DNA of 64,000 bases from positions 1,566,001-1,630,000 of the forward strand of contig NZ_CP014870.1 of NCBI RefSeq assembly GCF_001661075.1, in the 5' to 3' direction. This DNA is from Pseudomonas silesiensis. Its GTDB lineage: Bacteria > Pseudomonadota > Gammaproteobacteria > Pseudomonadales > Pseudomonadaceae. The position numbers and the translations under genes are program-made. Under the pieces are notes generated by a model. The model saw only the letters and a program-made list of their open reading frames with translations, was not told the origin of the DNA and made no database searches. Below are positions 29,701-39,473 of the stretch, in pieces (within the stretch, counting starts at the first letter, position 1; each line of letters starts with the position of its first letter).

Positions 29701-32700
29701 GGTGCCCCTGTCGCCAACCGGATCCGTCCGGAAAGCGAAGGGTTGATCGGTGCGTTCCTCAACACCCAGGTACTGCGCTGCCAGCTCGACGGCCAGATGT
29801 CCGTCGGCGAGTTGTTCGAGCAGGTTCGCCACACGGTGATCGAGGGCCAGTCCCATCAGGACCTGCCATTCGACCATCTGGTCGAGGCCTTGCAGCCACC
29901 GCGCAGCGCTGCGTACAACCCACTGTTCCAGGTGATGTGCAACGTGCAACGCTGGGAATTCCAGCAGAGCCGTACCCTGGCCGGCATGACCGTCGAATAC
30001 CTGGCCAACGATGCCCGGGCGACCAAGTTCGACCTCAACCTGGAAGTCACTGACCTCGATCACCGCCTGGGGTGCTGCCTGACCTACAGCACCGACCTGT
30101 TCGACGAACCGCGCATTGCGCGCATGGCCGGGCATTGGCGCAATGTGCTCGAAGCGCTGCTGGCCGATCCGCAACAGCGTCTCAGTGAGCTGCCGTTGCT
30201 GGACGCGAGCGAACAGCAACACCTGCTCGACAGCCTCGGCGTCGAACCGGGCGAGCATCGCCTGGATCAGTGTATTCATCATCTGTTCAGCGAGCAGGCG
30301 CTGGTGCGCAAGGATGCTCCGGCACTGACCTTTGCCGGCAAAACCCTGAGCTACGCCGAACTCGACAGCCGCGCCAATCGCCTGGCCTGGATGCTCCGCG
30401 AACGTGGGGTCGGCCCGCAGGTCCGGGTGGGCCTGGCGCTTGAGCGTTCGCTGGAAATGGTCGTCGGCCTGCTGGCGATCCTCAAGGCAGGCGGCGCCTA
30501 CGTGCCGCTGGACCCGGAATACCCGCTGGATCGTCTGCACTACATGATCGAAGACAGCGGCATCGGTTTGCTGCTCAGCGATGCGGCGATGTTCGACGCA
30601 CTGGGTGAGTTGCCTTCCACTGTCGCCCGCTGGTGCCTGGAAGAAGACTCTGCCGAACTGCTCAACTATCCTGCCAGCGAGCTGCCATTTATCAGCCTGC
30701 CGCAACATCAGGCCTACCTGATCTACACCTCCGGCTCCACCGGCAAGCCCAAAGGCGTGGTGGTGTCCCACGGTGAAATCGCCATGCACTGCCGCGCCGT
30801 GATCGAGCGCTTCGGCATGCGCCCGGACGATTGCGAACTGCACTTCTATTCGATCAACTTCGACGCCGCCACCGAACGCTTGCTCGTGCCTTTGCTGAGT
30901 GGTGCCCAGGTTATCCTGCGTGCCCAGGGCCAGTGGGACGCGGAAGAAATCTGCGGTCTTATCCGCCGTCACCACATCAACATCCTTGGCTTCACCCCGA
31001 GCTACGGCAGCCAGTTGGCCCAATGGCTGGCGACCCGGAACGAGACGCTACCGGTGCGCATGTGCATCACCGGCGGCGAAGCCCTGACCGGCGAACACCT
31101 GCAGCGAATCCGCGCGGCGTTCAAGCCGAGCCTGTTCTTCAACGCCTACGGCCCGACCGAAACCGTGGTCATGCCGCTGGCCAGCCTGGCGCCGGAACAG
31201 TTGGCAGAAGGCCTGGGCAGCGTGCCGATCGGCAGTGTGATCGGCGCTCGCGTGGCTTACATCCTCGACGCCGACCTGGCGCTGGTGCCGCAGGGCGCGA
31301 CGGGGGAGTTGTATGTCGGCGGCGCCGGTCTGGCCCAGGGTTATCACCAGCGTCCGGGGATGACGGCCGAGCGTTTTGTCGCCGACCCGTTCGCCGCCGA
31401 TGGCGGGCGTCTGTACCGCACCGGCGACCTGGTGCGTCAGCGCGCCGATGGTCTGGTGGAATACCTTGGGCGTATTGACCATCAAGTGAAAATTCGCGGG
31501 TTCCGCATCGAGCTGGGCGAAATCGAAACCCGACTGCTGGAACACGCAGCGGTCCGTGAAGCGGTGGTGTTGGCGCTCGATGCACCCAGTGGCAAGCAAC
31601 TGGTCGGCTACGTGGTCACCGAGCTCGCCGAACAGGACGAAACGCAACAAGCCGAACTGCGCGAATCCCTCAAGGTTCACCTCAAGTCGCAACTGCCGGA
31701 CTACATGGTGCCCACGCACCTGATCCTGCTGGCTCAGTGGCCGCTGACCGCCAACGGCAAACTCGACCGCCGCGCACTGCCGGCACCGGACCCGGAACTG
31801 AACCGCCAGCAGTACGTGGCGCCGGGCAACGCGCTTGAACTGACCCTGACCGACATCTGGTGCGAGGTCCTGAACGTAGGGCAGGTGGGGCTCAACGACA
31901 ACTTCTTCGAACTGGGTGGCGACTCGATTCTGTCGATCCAGGTGGTCAGCCGGGCCCGCCAGCAGGGCATCCACTTCAGCCCGCGGGACTTGTTCCAGCA
32001 CCAGACCGTGCAGACCCTGGCCGCCGTGGCGACCCGTGTCGAGCAGCTGCGCGCTGAACAAGGCCTGATCACCGGCGAGTCGCGGTTGACGCCGATCCAG
32101 CACTGGTTCTTCGACACTGAAATCCCACAGCGTCAGCACTGGAACCAGGCATTGCTGCTGGAACCGACCGTGCCCCTGGAACCCCATTGCCTTGAAGCGG
32201 CGCTGCTGGCCGTGATCGAACAACACGACGCCTTGCGCCTGCGTTTCACTGAAGTCCCAGGGCAATGGACCGCCGAACACCAGCCGGTCTGCGAAACACC
32301 GGTGCTCTGGCAAGTGCGCGTGCCCTCCATGGATAAATGCACCGCACTGTTTGCCGATGCCCAGCGCAGCCTCGACCTCGAACAGGGCCCGCTGGTACGC
32401 GCCCTGCTGGTCGATGCGCCCGGCGACCAGCAACGGCTGTTCATCGTCATTCATCACCTGGTGGTGGACGGGGTTTCCTGGCGGGTGCTGCTGGACGATC
32501 TGCAAACCGCGTATCGCCAACTGGCCACGCACCAGTCGGTCAAATTGCCGGCGAAAACCAGTGCCTTCAAGGAGTGGTCCGCACGCCTGCAGGCGTATGC
32601 CGGCAGCGAATCACTGCGTGAAGAGCTGGGCTGGTGGCAGTCGCAACTGGCGGGGCCGACCGCTGATTTGCCGTGCGAACGCCCCGAGGGCGGTCGGCAG

Positions 32701-35700
32701 AATCGCCATGCACAGACCGTCAGCGTACGCCTCGACAGCGAACGCACCCGCCAATTGCTGCAACAGGCACCGAGTGCCTATCGCACCCAGGTCAACGACT
32801 TGTTGCTGACCGCGTTGGCGCGGGTGTTGTGCCGCTGGAGCGGGCAGCAATCGGCGCTCATTCAACTCGAAGGCCACGGCCGCGAAACCCTGTTCGACGA
32901 GATCGACCTGACCCGCACCGTTGGCTGGTTCACCAGCGCTTATCCACTGCGCCTGATGCCAATGCAAGAGCAGGGCGCCTCGATCAAGGCGATCAAGGAG
33001 CAATTGCGCGCAGTGCCACACAAAGGTCTGGGGTATGGCGTGTTGCGCTACCTGGCCGATGAGCCGTGCCGCCAGTCCATGGCTGCACTGCCGATGGCGC
33101 CGATTACCTTCAACTACCTCGGCCAGTTCGACCAGAGCTTCGGCAACGATGCGTTGTTCCATCCGCTGGATGAGCCGGTCGGCGCCGCACACGATCCGAA
33201 AGCGCCGCTGCCCAACGAGCTGAGCGTCGACAGTCAGGTGTACGGCGGTGAGCTGGTGCTGCGCTGGACCTTCAGCGCCGAACGCCATGATCGGCAAACC
33301 ATCACCGATTTGGCGGACGCTTACCTTGGCGAATTGCAGAGCCTGGTCGAGCATTGCCTGCAGGACAACGCGGGCGGCCTGACACCGTCGGACTTCCCGC
33401 TGGCCAGGCTGACCCAGCCGCAACTCGATGCGCTGCCGGTGCCGGCTGCGGTCATTGAAGACGTCTACCCGCTGACACCGATGCAGGAAGGCATGCTGCT
33501 GCACACCCTGCTGGAACCGGGCACCGGCCTCTACTACATGCAGGACCGTTACCGCATCGACAGCGAGCTCGATCCGCAGCGTTTCGCCCAGGCCTGGCAG
33601 GCGGTGATCGCCCGTCACGAAGCCTTGCGTGCGTCGTTCTGCTGGAACGTCGGCGAAGACATGCTGCAAGTGATCCACAAACCGGGCAGCACCCCGATCG
33701 AGTACCTGGACTGGAGCGCTATCGCCGAGGCCGGGCAAGAGCCGAAGTTGCAGGCACTGCTCAAAAGCGAGCGCGAGGCCGGTTTCGATCTGCTCAACCA
33801 GGCACCCTTCCACCTGCGTCTGATCAAGGTCGGCGAAGCGCGCTACTGGTTCATGATGAGCAACCACCACATCCTGATCGATGCCTGGTGCCGTTCGCTG
33901 TTGATGAACGACTTCTTCGAAATCTACAGCGCCCTTGGCGAAGGCCGGGAAGCGCAGTTGGCCGTGCCACCGCGGTATCGCGACTACATCGGCTGGCTGC
34001 AACGCCAGAGCCTGGCCGAGGCACGGCAGTGGTGGAAGCACAACCTGCAAGGCTTCGAGCGTACCACGCCGATTCCGAGCGACCGGCCGTTCCTGCGCGA
34101 ACACGCCGGTGACAGCGGCGGCATGCTCGTCGGCGACCGCTACACCCGTCTCGATGCCCGTGACGGCGCCCGACTGCGCGAACTGGCCCAGGCGCATCAG
34201 CTGACCATCAACACCTTCGCCCAGGCGGCGTGGGCCCTGGTATTGCGGCGCTTGAGCGGTGATCGCGACGTGCTGTTCGGCGTCACTGTGGCCGGGCGCC
34301 CGGTGGAAATGCCGCAGATGCAGCGCACCGTGGGCCTGTTCATCAACAGCATCGCGTTGCGGGTGAAGATGCCGGAAGACGACCAGCGCTGCAGCGTGCG
34401 CCAGTGGTTGAGCGGCTTGCTCGACAGCAACATGCAGTTGCGCGAGTACGAGTACCTGCCACTGGTGAACATTCAGGAAAACAGCGAACTGCCCAAGGGC
34501 CAGCCGTTGTTCGACAGCCTGTTCGTGTTCGAAAACGCCCCGGTGGAAGTCTCGGTGCTGGACCGTGCGCAAAGCCTCAATGCGACCTCGGATTCGGGTC
34601 GTACCCACACCAACTTCCCGTTGACCGCAGTGTGCTATCCGGGCGATGACCTGGGCTTGCACCTGTCCTACGACCAGCGTTATTTCGACGAGTCGACCAT
34701 CGAGCGCATGCTTGGCGAGTTCAAGCGTCTGCTGCTGGCGCTGGTCGAAGGCTTCCATGGCGACATGGCCGATTTGCCGCTGTTGGGGGCCGAGGAACAG
34801 GACTTCCTCATCCATGGCTGCAACCAAAGCGAGCACGATTACCCGCTGGAGCAGAGTTACGTCGAGTTGTTCGAAGCGCAGGTGACCCGGCATCCGCAGC
34901 GGATGGCCGCCAGCTGCCTGGATCAGCAACACAGTTACCTTGAGCTGAATCAGCGCAGCAACCGCCTCGGCCATGCGCTGGTCGCGGCCGGCGTCGGGCT
35001 GGATCAACCGGTGGCGTTGCTGGCCGAACGTAACCTCGATCTGCTGGGCATGATTATCGGCAGCTTCAAGGCCGGCGCCGGTTACCTGCCGCTGGACCCG
35101 GGACTGCCAAGTCAGCGTTTGAGCCGGATCATCGACCTGAGCCGCACGCCGTTGCTGGTCTGCACTCAAGCTTGCCGCGAGCAGGCCATGGCATTGCTCG
35201 ATGAGTTCGGGTGCGCCAATCGTCCGAAGTTGCTGGTCTGGGAAGAGGTGCAAGCGAGCGATGTTTCGCTGATGAATCCTGGTATCTACAGCGGTCCGGA
35301 CAATCTCGCCTACGTGATCTACACCTCGGGTTCTACCGGTCTGCCGAAGGGGGTGATGGTCGAGCAGCGCGGCATGCTCAACAACCAGCTGAGCAAAGTG
35401 CCGTACCTGAACCTGAGCGATGCCGACGTGATCGCCCAGACCGCCTCGCAGAGCTTCGACATTTCGGTTTGGCAGTTCCTTGCCGCACCGCTGTTCGGGG
35501 CGCGGGTGGACATCGTGCCGAACTCCATCGCCCATGACCCGCAAGGTTTGCTGGCCCATGTGCAGAGCCAGGGCATCACCGTGCTGGAAAGCGTGCCGTC
35601 GCTGATCCAGGGCATGCTCGCCCAGGAACGCATGAGCCTGGACGGTCTGCGCTGGATGCTGCCGACCGGCGAAGCGATGCCGCCGGAACTGGCGCATCAA

Positions 35701-36693
35701 TGGCTGCTGCGCTACCCGGATACCGGACTGGTGAATGCCTATGGCCCGGCGGAGTGCTCGGATGATGTGGCCTTCTTCCGCGTGGACCTGGCGTCGACGC
35801 GCGGCAGCTATTTGCCGATCGGTACGCCGACCGACAACAACCGTTTGTATTTGCTCGATGGCACGCTGGAATTGGTGCCGTTGGGGGCGGTGGGCGAAGT
35901 GTGCGTCGCAGGCACCGGGGTGGGCCGCGGTTATGTCAGCGACCCGATGCGCACGGCGCAGGCGTTCGTGCCTAACCCGTTTGGTGCAGATCGCCTGTAT
36001 CGCACCGGTGACCTGGCCCGTCGTCGCAGTGACGGCGTGCTGGAGTACGTCGGGCGCATCGACCACCAAGTGAAGATTCGCGGTTACCGCATCGAGCTGG
36101 GTGAAATCGAAGCCCGTCTGCATGAGCAACCGCAGGTCCGTGAAGCGGCGGTCGGCGTGCAGGAAGGGGTGAACGGCAAGCATCTGGTGGGTTACCTGGT
36201 TGCGGCTGACTCGGCGCAGGATCCGAGCGAACACCTTGAGCGCATCAAGCAACGCCTGCGCGCCGAGCTGCCGGAATACATGGTACCGCTGCATTGGCTG
36301 TGGCTCGAGCGGATGCCGCTCAACGCTAACGGAAAACTCGATCGCAAGGCCCTGCCGGTGCTGGAGATCGGTCAGTTGCAGAGCCAGGATTACCGGGCGC
36401 CGCGTAATACGCTGGAGCAGACGTTGGCTGATATCTGGGCCGAAGTGCTGAAGGTCGAGAAGGTCGGCATTCGCGACAACTTCTTCGAACTGGGTGGGCA
36501 TTCGCTGCTGGCGACGCAGATTGCTTCGCGGGTGCAGAAAACCTTGCAACGCGATGTGCCGCTGCGGGCGATGTTCGAGTGCAGCACGGTGGAGGAATTG
36601 GCCGAGCATATCGAGGGGTTGGCGGCGAGTGACATCACCGAGGAGAAGGTGGATCGGTTGAATGATCTGATGGCGGAGTTGGAGGGCCTGTAG
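23716..36693 (+). CDS. pvdL: Pyoverdine chromophore nonribosomal peptide synthetase PvdL
   Basis: A 4325-residue multimodular synthetase. Domain order by motif: acyl-CoA ligase (1 to about 570, [12 protein letters not shown] near 166), PCP (Ser611), C (HHIIADG, 802-808), A (near 1270), PCP (Ser1666), C (HHIVTEG from 1858), A (near 2335), PCP (GGDS, Ser2737), E (HHLVVDG from 2913), C (HHILIDA from 3384), A (near 3865), PCP (Ser4263). No thioesterase is present, so the chain passes to the next enzyme. Selectivity codes read by eye are DVWHFGRINK (fits Glu), DAEGIGAVMK (the Tyr position) and DIWELTADDK (a Dab code). This gives acyl-L-Glu-D-Tyr-L-Dab, the chromophore precursor. Length is close to the 4342 residues of the PAO1 protein. 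Confidence 0.96.
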   Translation: MTDAFELPSTLVQALQRRAALTPDRVALRFLAETEDQAVVLSYRELDQRARLIAGALQAEAEFGDRAVLLFPSGPDYVAAFFGCLYAGVIAVPAYPPESTRRHHQERLLSIISDAEPRLLLTSAGLEDSLAHIEGAPPLLCVDTLDSVLAERWVAPDLQDDHIAFLQYTSGSTALPKGVQVSHGNLVANELLIRHGFGIDLNPDDVIVSWLPLYHDMGLIGGLLQPIFSGVPCILMSPGYFLGRPLRWLEAISEYGGTISGGPDFAYRLCSERVSESALERLDLSGWRVAYSGSEPIRLDTLERFAEKFDVCGFNPDSFMASYGLAEATLFVAGSPRGQGIGNLRVDDQALAQNRVEPGEGSAIMSCGVGQPDHAVLIVDPSARNELADNSVGEVWACGPSIAHGYWRNPEASAKTFVQHAGRTWLRTGDLGFMRNGELFITGRLKDLLIVRGHNLYPQDIEQTVEREVDVVRKGRVAAFAVNIDGQEGIGIAAEISRSVQKILAPDALIKAIRQAVAEAYQEAPGVVVLLNPGALPKTSSGKLQRSACRDRLADGSLDSYAQFPTVASEHEAKTESGSGLQTLIGQIWCEQLQIGQVNADDHFFLLGGNSIAATQVVARLREELGLELNLRLLFEAPTLGAFTAALVERQQDGGLAQGSITPLSRTEAMPQSLAQNRLWITWQLDPQSSAYNIPGALRLRGELDQDALRASFQQLIERHESLRTRFFERDGVALQQIDSAAEFNLQLIDISDLPAVEREARALQIREDEARTQFDLEKGPLLWVTLVRLDDEDHQLLVTLHHIIADGWSLNVLIDEFSRLYAAASQGQTATLAALPTHYADYGGWQRQWLAQGEGERQLAYWKAQLGDEHPTLTLATDHSRSTQHSHSAARHSIKLGATLSDAIRQTAQAHESTTFMLLLTAFRSLLHRYSGQRDIRIGVPNANRPRLETQGLIGFFINTQVLRTEVDPRQPFVDLLAQVRQAALGAQVHQDLPFEQLLEAFPQAREQGLFQVMFNHQQRDLSALKRLPGLLAEELPWHSREAKFDLQLHSEEDQKGRLSLSFDYASELFDAATIERLAEHFSNLLRAVCAQPHALIADLPLLTSSELDQQANWSAAPCKPASQWLPELLHEQARLTPERIALIWDGGQLDFAELHSQANRLAHYLRDKGVGPDVCVAIAAERSPQLLIGLLAIIKAGGAYVPLDPDYPAERLAYMLNDSGVELLLTQTPLLDQLPASDGVSVIAMDALHLDGWPSHAPGLHLHGDNLAYVIYTSGSTGQPKGVGNTHAALAERLQWMQDTYRLNDTDVLMQKAPISFDVSVWECFWPLITGSRLLLAGPGEHRDPHRIAQLVQTYGVTTLHFVPPLLALFIDEPLTAGCASLRRVFCGGEALPAELRNRVLEQWPAVQLHNRYGPTETAINVTHWQCTTADGERSPIGRPLGNVVCRVLDGDLNPVPVGVPGELCISGIGLARGYLGRPGLTAERFVVDPLGEQGARLYRTGDRVRWTADGVIDYLGRLDQQVKLRGFRVEPEEIEARLLIQAGVAQAVVLVRETAAGGQLIGYYTTSDSSEDIDAQTARLKTALAAELPEYMVPAQLMRLDEMPLSPSGKLDRRALPEPQWQVREHVAPVTALEQQIAGIWREVLGLAQIGLRDDFFALGGHSLLATQTISRTRQACDVELPLRALFEHSELGAFVDQVQSIQASGNTNKQPPIETVDRSQVVPLSYSQQRMWFLWQMEPDSPAYNVGGMARLRGVLDVGRFEAALQALIMRHETLRTTFPSVDGVARQQVHAETGLRMDCKDSSTLDADSREQRVQQLADSEAHTPFDLETGPLLRACLVKTAEQEHYLVLTLHHIVTEGWAMDIFARELSALYEAFVEDRESPLAPLPVQYLDYSVWQRQWLESGERQRQLDYWTTQLGREHPLLELPADRPRPPVQSHQGELFRFDLSDELAARVRAFNAAHGLTLFMTMTAALAVLLYRYSGQTDLRIGAPVANRIRPESEGLIGAFLNTQVLRCQLDGQMSVGELFEQVRHTVIEGQSHQDLPFDHLVEALQPPRSAAYNPLFQVMCNVQRWEFQQSRTLAGMTVEYLANDARATKFDLNLEVTDLDHRLGCCLTYSTDLFDEPRIARMAGHWRNVLEALLADPQQRLSELPLLDASEQQHLLDSLGVEPGEHRLDQCIHHLFSEQALVRKDAPALTFAGKTLSYAELDSRANRLAWMLRERGVGPQVRVGLALERSLEMVVGLLAILKAGGAYVPLDPEYPLDRLHYMIEDSGIGLLLSDAAMFDALGELPSTVARWCLEEDSAELLNYPASELPFISLPQHQAYLIYTSGSTGKPKGVVVSHGEIAMHCRAVIERFGMRPDDCELHFYSINFDAATERLLVPLLSGAQVILRAQGQWDAEEICGLIRRHHINILGFTPSYGSQLAQWLATRNETLPVRMCITGGEALTGEHLQRIRAAFKPSLFFNAYGPTETVVMPLASLAPEQLAEGLGSVPIGSVIGARVAYILDADLALVPQGATGELYVGGAGLAQGYHQRPGMTAERFVADPFAADGGRLYRTGDLVRQRADGLVEYLGRIDHQVKIRGFRIELGEIETRLLEHAAVREAVVLALDAPSGKQLVGYVVTELAEQDETQQAELRESLKVHLKSQLPDYMVPTHLILLAQWPLTANGKLDRRALPAPDPELNRQQYVAPGNALELTLTDIWCEVLNVGQVGLNDNFFELGGDSILSIQVVSRARQQGIHFSPRDLFQHQTVQTLAAVATRVEQLRAEQGLITGESRLTPIQHWFFDTEIPQRQHWNQALLLEPTVPLEPHCLEAALLAVIEQHDALRLRFTEVPGQWTAEHQPVCETPVLWQVRVPSMDKCTALFADAQRSLDLEQGPLVRALLVDAPGDQQRLFIVIHHLVVDGVSWRVLLDDLQTAYRQLATHQSVKLPAKTSAFKEWSARLQAYAGSESLREELGWWQSQLAGPTADLPCERPEGGRQNRHAQTVSVRLDSERTRQLLQQAPSAYRTQVNDLLLTALARVLCRWSGQQSALIQLEGHGRETLFDEIDLTRTVGWFTSAYPLRLMPMQEQGASIKAIKEQLRAVPHKGLGYGVLRYLADEPCRQSMAALPMAPITFNYLGQFDQSFGNDALFHPLDEPVGAAHDPKAPLPNELSVDSQVYGGELVLRWTFSAERHDRQTITDLADAYLGELQSLVEHCLQDNAGGLTPSDFPLARLTQPQLDALPVPAAVIEDVYPLTPMQEGMLLHTLLEPGTGLYYMQDRYRIDSELDPQRFAQAWQAVIARHEALRASFCWNVGEDMLQVIHKPGSTPIEYLDWSAIAEAGQEPKLQALLKSEREAGFDLLNQAPFHLRLIKVGEARYWFMMSNHHILIDAWCRSLLMNDFFEIYSALGEGREAQLAVPPRYRDYIGWLQRQSLAEARQWWKHNLQGFERTTPIPSDRPFLREHAGDSGGMLVGDRYTRLDARDGARLRELAQAHQLTINTFAQAAWALVLRRLSGDRDVLFGVTVAGRPVEMPQMQRTVGLFINSIALRVKMPEDDQRCSVRQWLSGLLDSNMQLREYEYLPLVNIQENSELPKGQPLFDSLFVFENAPVEVSVLDRAQSLNATSDSGRTHTNFPLTAVCYPGDDLGLHLSYDQRYFDESTIERMLGEFKRLLLALVEGFHGDMADLPLLGAEEQDFLIHGCNQSEHDYPLEQSYVELFEAQVTRHPQRMAASCLDQQHSYLELNQRSNRLGHALVAAGVGLDQPVALLAERNLDLLGMIIGSFKAGAGYLPLDPGLPSQRLSRIIDLSRTPLLVCTQACREQAMALLDEFGCANRPKLLVWEEVQASDVSLMNPGIYSGPDNLAYVIYTSGSTGLPKGVMVEQRGMLNNQLSKVPYLNLSDADVIAQTASQSFDISVWQFLAAPLFGARVDIVPNSIAHDPQGLLAHVQSQGITVLESVPSLIQGMLAQERMSLDGLRWMLPTGEAMPPELAHQWLLRYPDTGLVNAYGPAECSDDVAFFRVDLASTRGSYLPIGTPTDNNRLYLLDGTLELVPLGAVGEVCVAGTGVGRGYVSDPMRTAQAFVPNPFGADRLYRTGDLARRRSDGVLEYVGRIDHQVKIRGYRIELGEIEARLHEQPQVREAAVGVQEGVNGKHLVGYLVAADSAQDPSEHLERIKQRLRAELPEYMVPLHWLWLERMPLNANGKLDRKALPVLEIGQLQSQDYRAPRNTLEQTLADIWAEVLKVEKVGIRDNFFELGGHSLLATQIASRVQKTLQRDVPLRAMFECSTVEELAEHIEGLAASDITEEKVDRLNDLMAELEGL

Positions 36694-36718
36694 TTCTCCG
36701 GCGTCGGTCAAGCCCCCC

Positions 36719-36795
36719 TTCGCCGGCAAGCCGGTCTCGCTCTCACAATGGATCTGTGTATGCAGGCCCATGTGGGAGCGAGCTTGCTCGCGATG
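36719..36795. repeat. REP pair after pvdL
   Basis: TTCGCCGGCAAGCCGGTCTC and, inverted, TGTGGGAGCGAGCTTGCTCG. The two arms belong to slightly different REP subtypes, so the stem is imperfect. The rest of the 206-bp gap to the next gene holds nothing else recognisable. Confidence 0.75.
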
Positions 36796-36899
36796 GGGCC
36801 GGCACATTTTGCGAAAATTTGCGCGTTGACTGCCGTTTCCGCCCACCTCAGGCTGCCCCTGCTCTTTAAGTGAATCCCATTTCACCAAGGAAACAGTCA

Positions 36900-37712
36900 A
36901 TGCCCTTCGTAACCATAGACGGACAACCGCTGCACTACATCGATCAAGGCACGGGCCCGGCAGTGCTGCTGGCCGGAAGCTATCTCTGGGACCAGGCCAT
37001 GTGGGCGCCGCAGATTGCCGCCCTGACGCAACAATACAGGGTGATCGCCCCGGACCTGTGGGGTCATGGCCAATCCGGGCCACTACCGCAAACAACCACT
37101 TCACTGGATGACATCGCTCGCCAGGGATTGGCCTTGCTCGATCATCTGGACATCGAATGCGTCACCCTGGTGGGGCTTTCGGTCGGTGGCATGTGGGGCG
37201 CGCGCCTGGCTTTATCGGCGCACGGGCGAATCAACGGCCTGGTCCTGATGGACACTTATCTCGGTGAAGAGCCCGAGCCGACCCGCGATTATTATTTCTC
37301 TTTGTTAAAGCAGATCGAAGATGCCGGCGTGATAACGCCACAGCTGCTGGATATCATTGTGCCGATCTTCTTCCATCCCGATATCGACCAGAAGTCGGCG
37401 CTTTATCAGGATTTCCGTGCGTCGTTGGCGGCGCTGCCAGCGGATCGTCTGCTCCAAAGCATCGTGCCGATGGGGCGGATCACGTTTGGCCGGGCTGATC
37501 TGCTACCGCGCCTGCACGAGCTGAACGCTGACACTACGCTGCTGATGTGCGGGGACCAGGATCAACCACGGCCACCGGCGGAAACCCGGGAAATGGCCGA
37601 GTTGATCGGTTGCCCCTATGTACTGGTGCCGGAGGCGGGGCATATCTCGAATCTGGAGAATGCGCGGTTCGTGACCGAGGCATTGCTGGAGTTTCTGGCC
37701 CAGAGAAATTAG
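36900..37712 (+). CDS. Alpha/beta-fold hydrolase
   Basis: A 270-residue alpha/beta hydrolase. The nucleophile is Ser94 in VGLSVGGMWG, the acid is likely in LLMCGDQDQPRPP, and the His is in VPEAGHISNLEN. The oxyanion region is the segment LLAGSYLWDQAMW, and PDLWGHGQSG is the family's second signature. The start at 36900 has AAGGAAA upstream. It is not one of the pyoverdine thioesterases in shape and its substrate is unknown. Confidence 0.9.
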   Translation: MPFVTIDGQPLHYIDQGTGPAVLLAGSYLWDQAMWAPQIAALTQQYRVIAPDLWGHGQSGPLPQTTTSLDDIARQGLALLDHLDIECVTLVGLSVGGMWGARLALSAHGRINGLVLMDTYLGEEPEPTRDYYFSLLKQIEDAGVITPQLLDIIVPIFFHPDIDQKSALYQDFRASLAALPADRLLQSIVPMGRITFGRADLLPRLHELNADTTLLMCGDQDQPRPPAETREMAELIGCPYVLVPEAGHISNLENARFVTEALLEFLAQRN

Positions 37713-37726
37713 TCGCTCATACAGAA

Positions 37727-37824
37727 GCCATCGCGGGCAAGCCACGCTCCCACAGGTATGGTGTCGTTCACAATATTTACAAACGACACAAAAACCTGTG
37801 GGAGCGTGGCTTGCCCGCGATGGC
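37727..37824. repeat. Long REP hairpin with a conserved inner stem (copy 1)
   Basis: Perfect 31-base outer arms (GCCATCGCGGGCAAGCCACG and onward, ending CTCCCACAGGT) plus an inner stem GTGTCGTT / AACGACAC at 37761-37768 and 37782-37789. A close relative is at 53951-54037. It lies between the convergent hydrolase gene and dsbG. Confidence 0.88.
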
Positions 37825-37860
37825 ATTATTGCTGTCACCACAAATCCAACGGCCAAACTA

Positions 37861-38631
37861 TTATTTCGGCCCGAGAATCTTCACCAATTTGTCCGGCGAA
37901 GGCGCGCCTTGCTGTTGTTGCAGCTCTCCCTTGTCATCCATATAAAAAATCGCCGGTGTCGCAGACAACTCCAGCTCTTCCATCAACTGCATGTTCGCCG
38001 CCAGCTTCGCCTGAATCGCCGGCGGCACTTCTTTCAAGGCTTTGAGCGAGCTGCCCTTGCCGGCGCCTTCATGGTCCTGCAAGGCTTTCTGCGGGTCCTT
38101 GGCGGCCAGCAGCGCCGCCGATTTGCCCGGGCTGTCTTCACGGATGATGCCGACCATGATATGGCGCAACTGCACCTTGCCGGCCTTCACCCACGGCCGC
38201 GCCTGTTCCCAGAACATATTGCAGTAAGGGCAGTTTGGATCGCTGAACATATAGACGATCCGCGGTGCGTCTTTTTTGCCGTCAGCGATCCAGTGGCTGG
38301 TTTCCAGTTTGGCCCAGACTTCTTTCGCCATCGGTGCATAAACCAGCTTCTGCAACGGCGCGCTGCTCAGGTCATTACCCTCGGCGTCATACAGATTGCC
38401 CAGCAGGACATGCTTGCCATCCGGGGTCAGGTATAGTGCCATGCCCCGGTTCTGGTACTGCGCCGCATAGCCGCGCAAACCGTCGGGGGCATCGAATTGG
38501 CCGACGATTTTCGCACCTTTGGCTTCGATCTTTTTGATCGCTTCGGGCAGTTCTTCGGCAGCCTGCACCGACGGCAGGTGCAACAGGGTGGCACCCAAGG
38601 CCAGTGTCAGCAGGTGGCGGAGGCGGGGCAT
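37861..38631 (-). CDS. dsbG: Thiol:disulfide interchange protein DsbG
   Basis: A 256-residue periplasmic protein with a Sec signal (cut near PSVQAAE), an N-terminal dimerisation region, and a thioredoxin-like domain with the redox motif CPYC (SDPNCPYCNMF, about residue 132) and a cis-Pro in ELSATPAIFYM. It keeps single cysteines reduced or isomerises disulfides, using electrons from DsbD. It is the last gene of dsbD-tlpA-dsbG. Its start lies 25 bases inside the preceding gene. Confidence 0.92.
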   Translation of the reverse strand: MPRLRHLLTLALGATLLHLPSVQAAEELPEAIKKIEAKGAKIVGQFDAPDGLRGYAAQYQNRGMALYLTPDGKHVLLGNLYDAEGNDLSSAPLQKLVYAPMAKEVWAKLETSHWIADGKKDAPRIVYMFSDPNCPYCNMFWEQARPWVKAGKVQLRHIMVGIIREDSPGKSAALLAAKDPQKALQDHEGAGKGSSLKALKEVPPAIQAKLAANMQLMEELELSATPAIFYMDDKGELQQQQGAPSPDKLVKILGPK

Positions 38632-39473
38632 GGCGGTTTCCTTGAAGAAGTGGCTGATGTGGCAGGATTAGAGGTGTCGAAGCTTTCCAGGGCGCGGGCC
38701 AGGCTGGCTTCCGACAATTCTCCCAGATGGCTGCCCAGCAAGCGACCTTCAGGGCTATAGAACAGCGTAGTCGGCAATGCCATGGAGCCGACGGCCTGGC
38801 CCAATCGGCCGCCACCATCGAACAGGACGTTGGACAGGCTCAGGCCCTGGGTTTCCAGATAGGTACTGACACTTTGCATGCTTTCGGCCTGGTTCACGAA
38901 CAGGAAGGTCAGGTCCGGGCGCTGTTGCTGGGCATCTTCCAGCACCGGCATTTCCCGGCGACACGGCGGGCACCAGGTGGCCCAGAGATTGATCACCAGC
39001 GGGCCGCCCTTGTAGTCGGCCAGCTGCACGGTTTCACCGGCGGCATTGCGCAGGGTTATTTCCGGCAGGCGAGTGCCTTGCTCGTAAATCGTCAGGGAAA
39101 ACGTCGCCAGCAGCCAGAACGCCAGACCGCTGGCCACGCCAAATCCCAGTGGGCGGCGCAAGCCGGGGCGACGCCAGCCTCGATACAAGGCCGCGAGCAG
39201 CAGCACGATCACGCCTGGCCAGGCGAGGAAACCGCCGTCACGCAGGTCGATCATCTGCCACGGATCGTCCCGATAATGGGTCCAGTAAACGGCGACAAAC
39301 CCTACTCGCGCCGCCAGCATGCCCAGCAGGAACAAGCTGAACAGCGCCGACTCGGGATTCTCGCCACCGCGCTTGGCCACCCGCCAGCCGACAAAGGTCG
39401 CCAGCGCCAAGGCACTGATCAGCAGCAGGTGATTAAGCGCAATGGCAAAGGTACCGAGGGTAAAAGTCAGCAT
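38607..39473 (-). CDS. TlpA-type disulfide reductase with membrane N terminus
   Basis: A 288-residue membrane protein. Several hydrophobic helices in the first 130 residues resemble the short Lgt-like membrane anchor seen in some such proteins. A periplasmic thioredoxin domain follows with INLWATWCPPCRREMPVLED (motif CPPC, about residue 167) and cis-Pro ALPTTLFYSPEG. It likely takes electrons from DsbD and passes them on. The ATG overlaps the dsbD stop by one base (TAATG). The last 25 bases overlap dsbG, giving a Ser/Thr/Pro-rich tail. Confidence 0.88.
   Translation of the reverse strand: MLTFTLGTFAIALNHLLLISALALATFVGWRVAKRGGENPESALFSLFLLGMLAARVGFVAVYWTHYRDDPWQMIDLRDGGFLAWPGVIVLLLAALYRGWRRPGLRRPLGFGVASGLAFWLLATFSLTIYEQGTRLPEITLRNAAGETVQLADYKGGPLVINLWATWCPPCRREMPVLEDAQQQRPDLTFLFVNQAESMQSVSTYLETQGLSLSNVLFDGGGRLGQAVGSMALPTTLFYSPEGRLLGSHLGELSEASLARALESFDTSNPATSATSSRKPPCPASATC

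Noticed and set aside
32611..37104. A 1497-codon open frame on the minus strand opposite the end of pvdL and the hydrolase gene
   Set aside because: It runs antisense to a clear NRPS; its translation is rich in His, Gln, Arg and Leu with no domain, as expected for a high-GC shadow frame. Similar long frames lie opposite most of pvdL.
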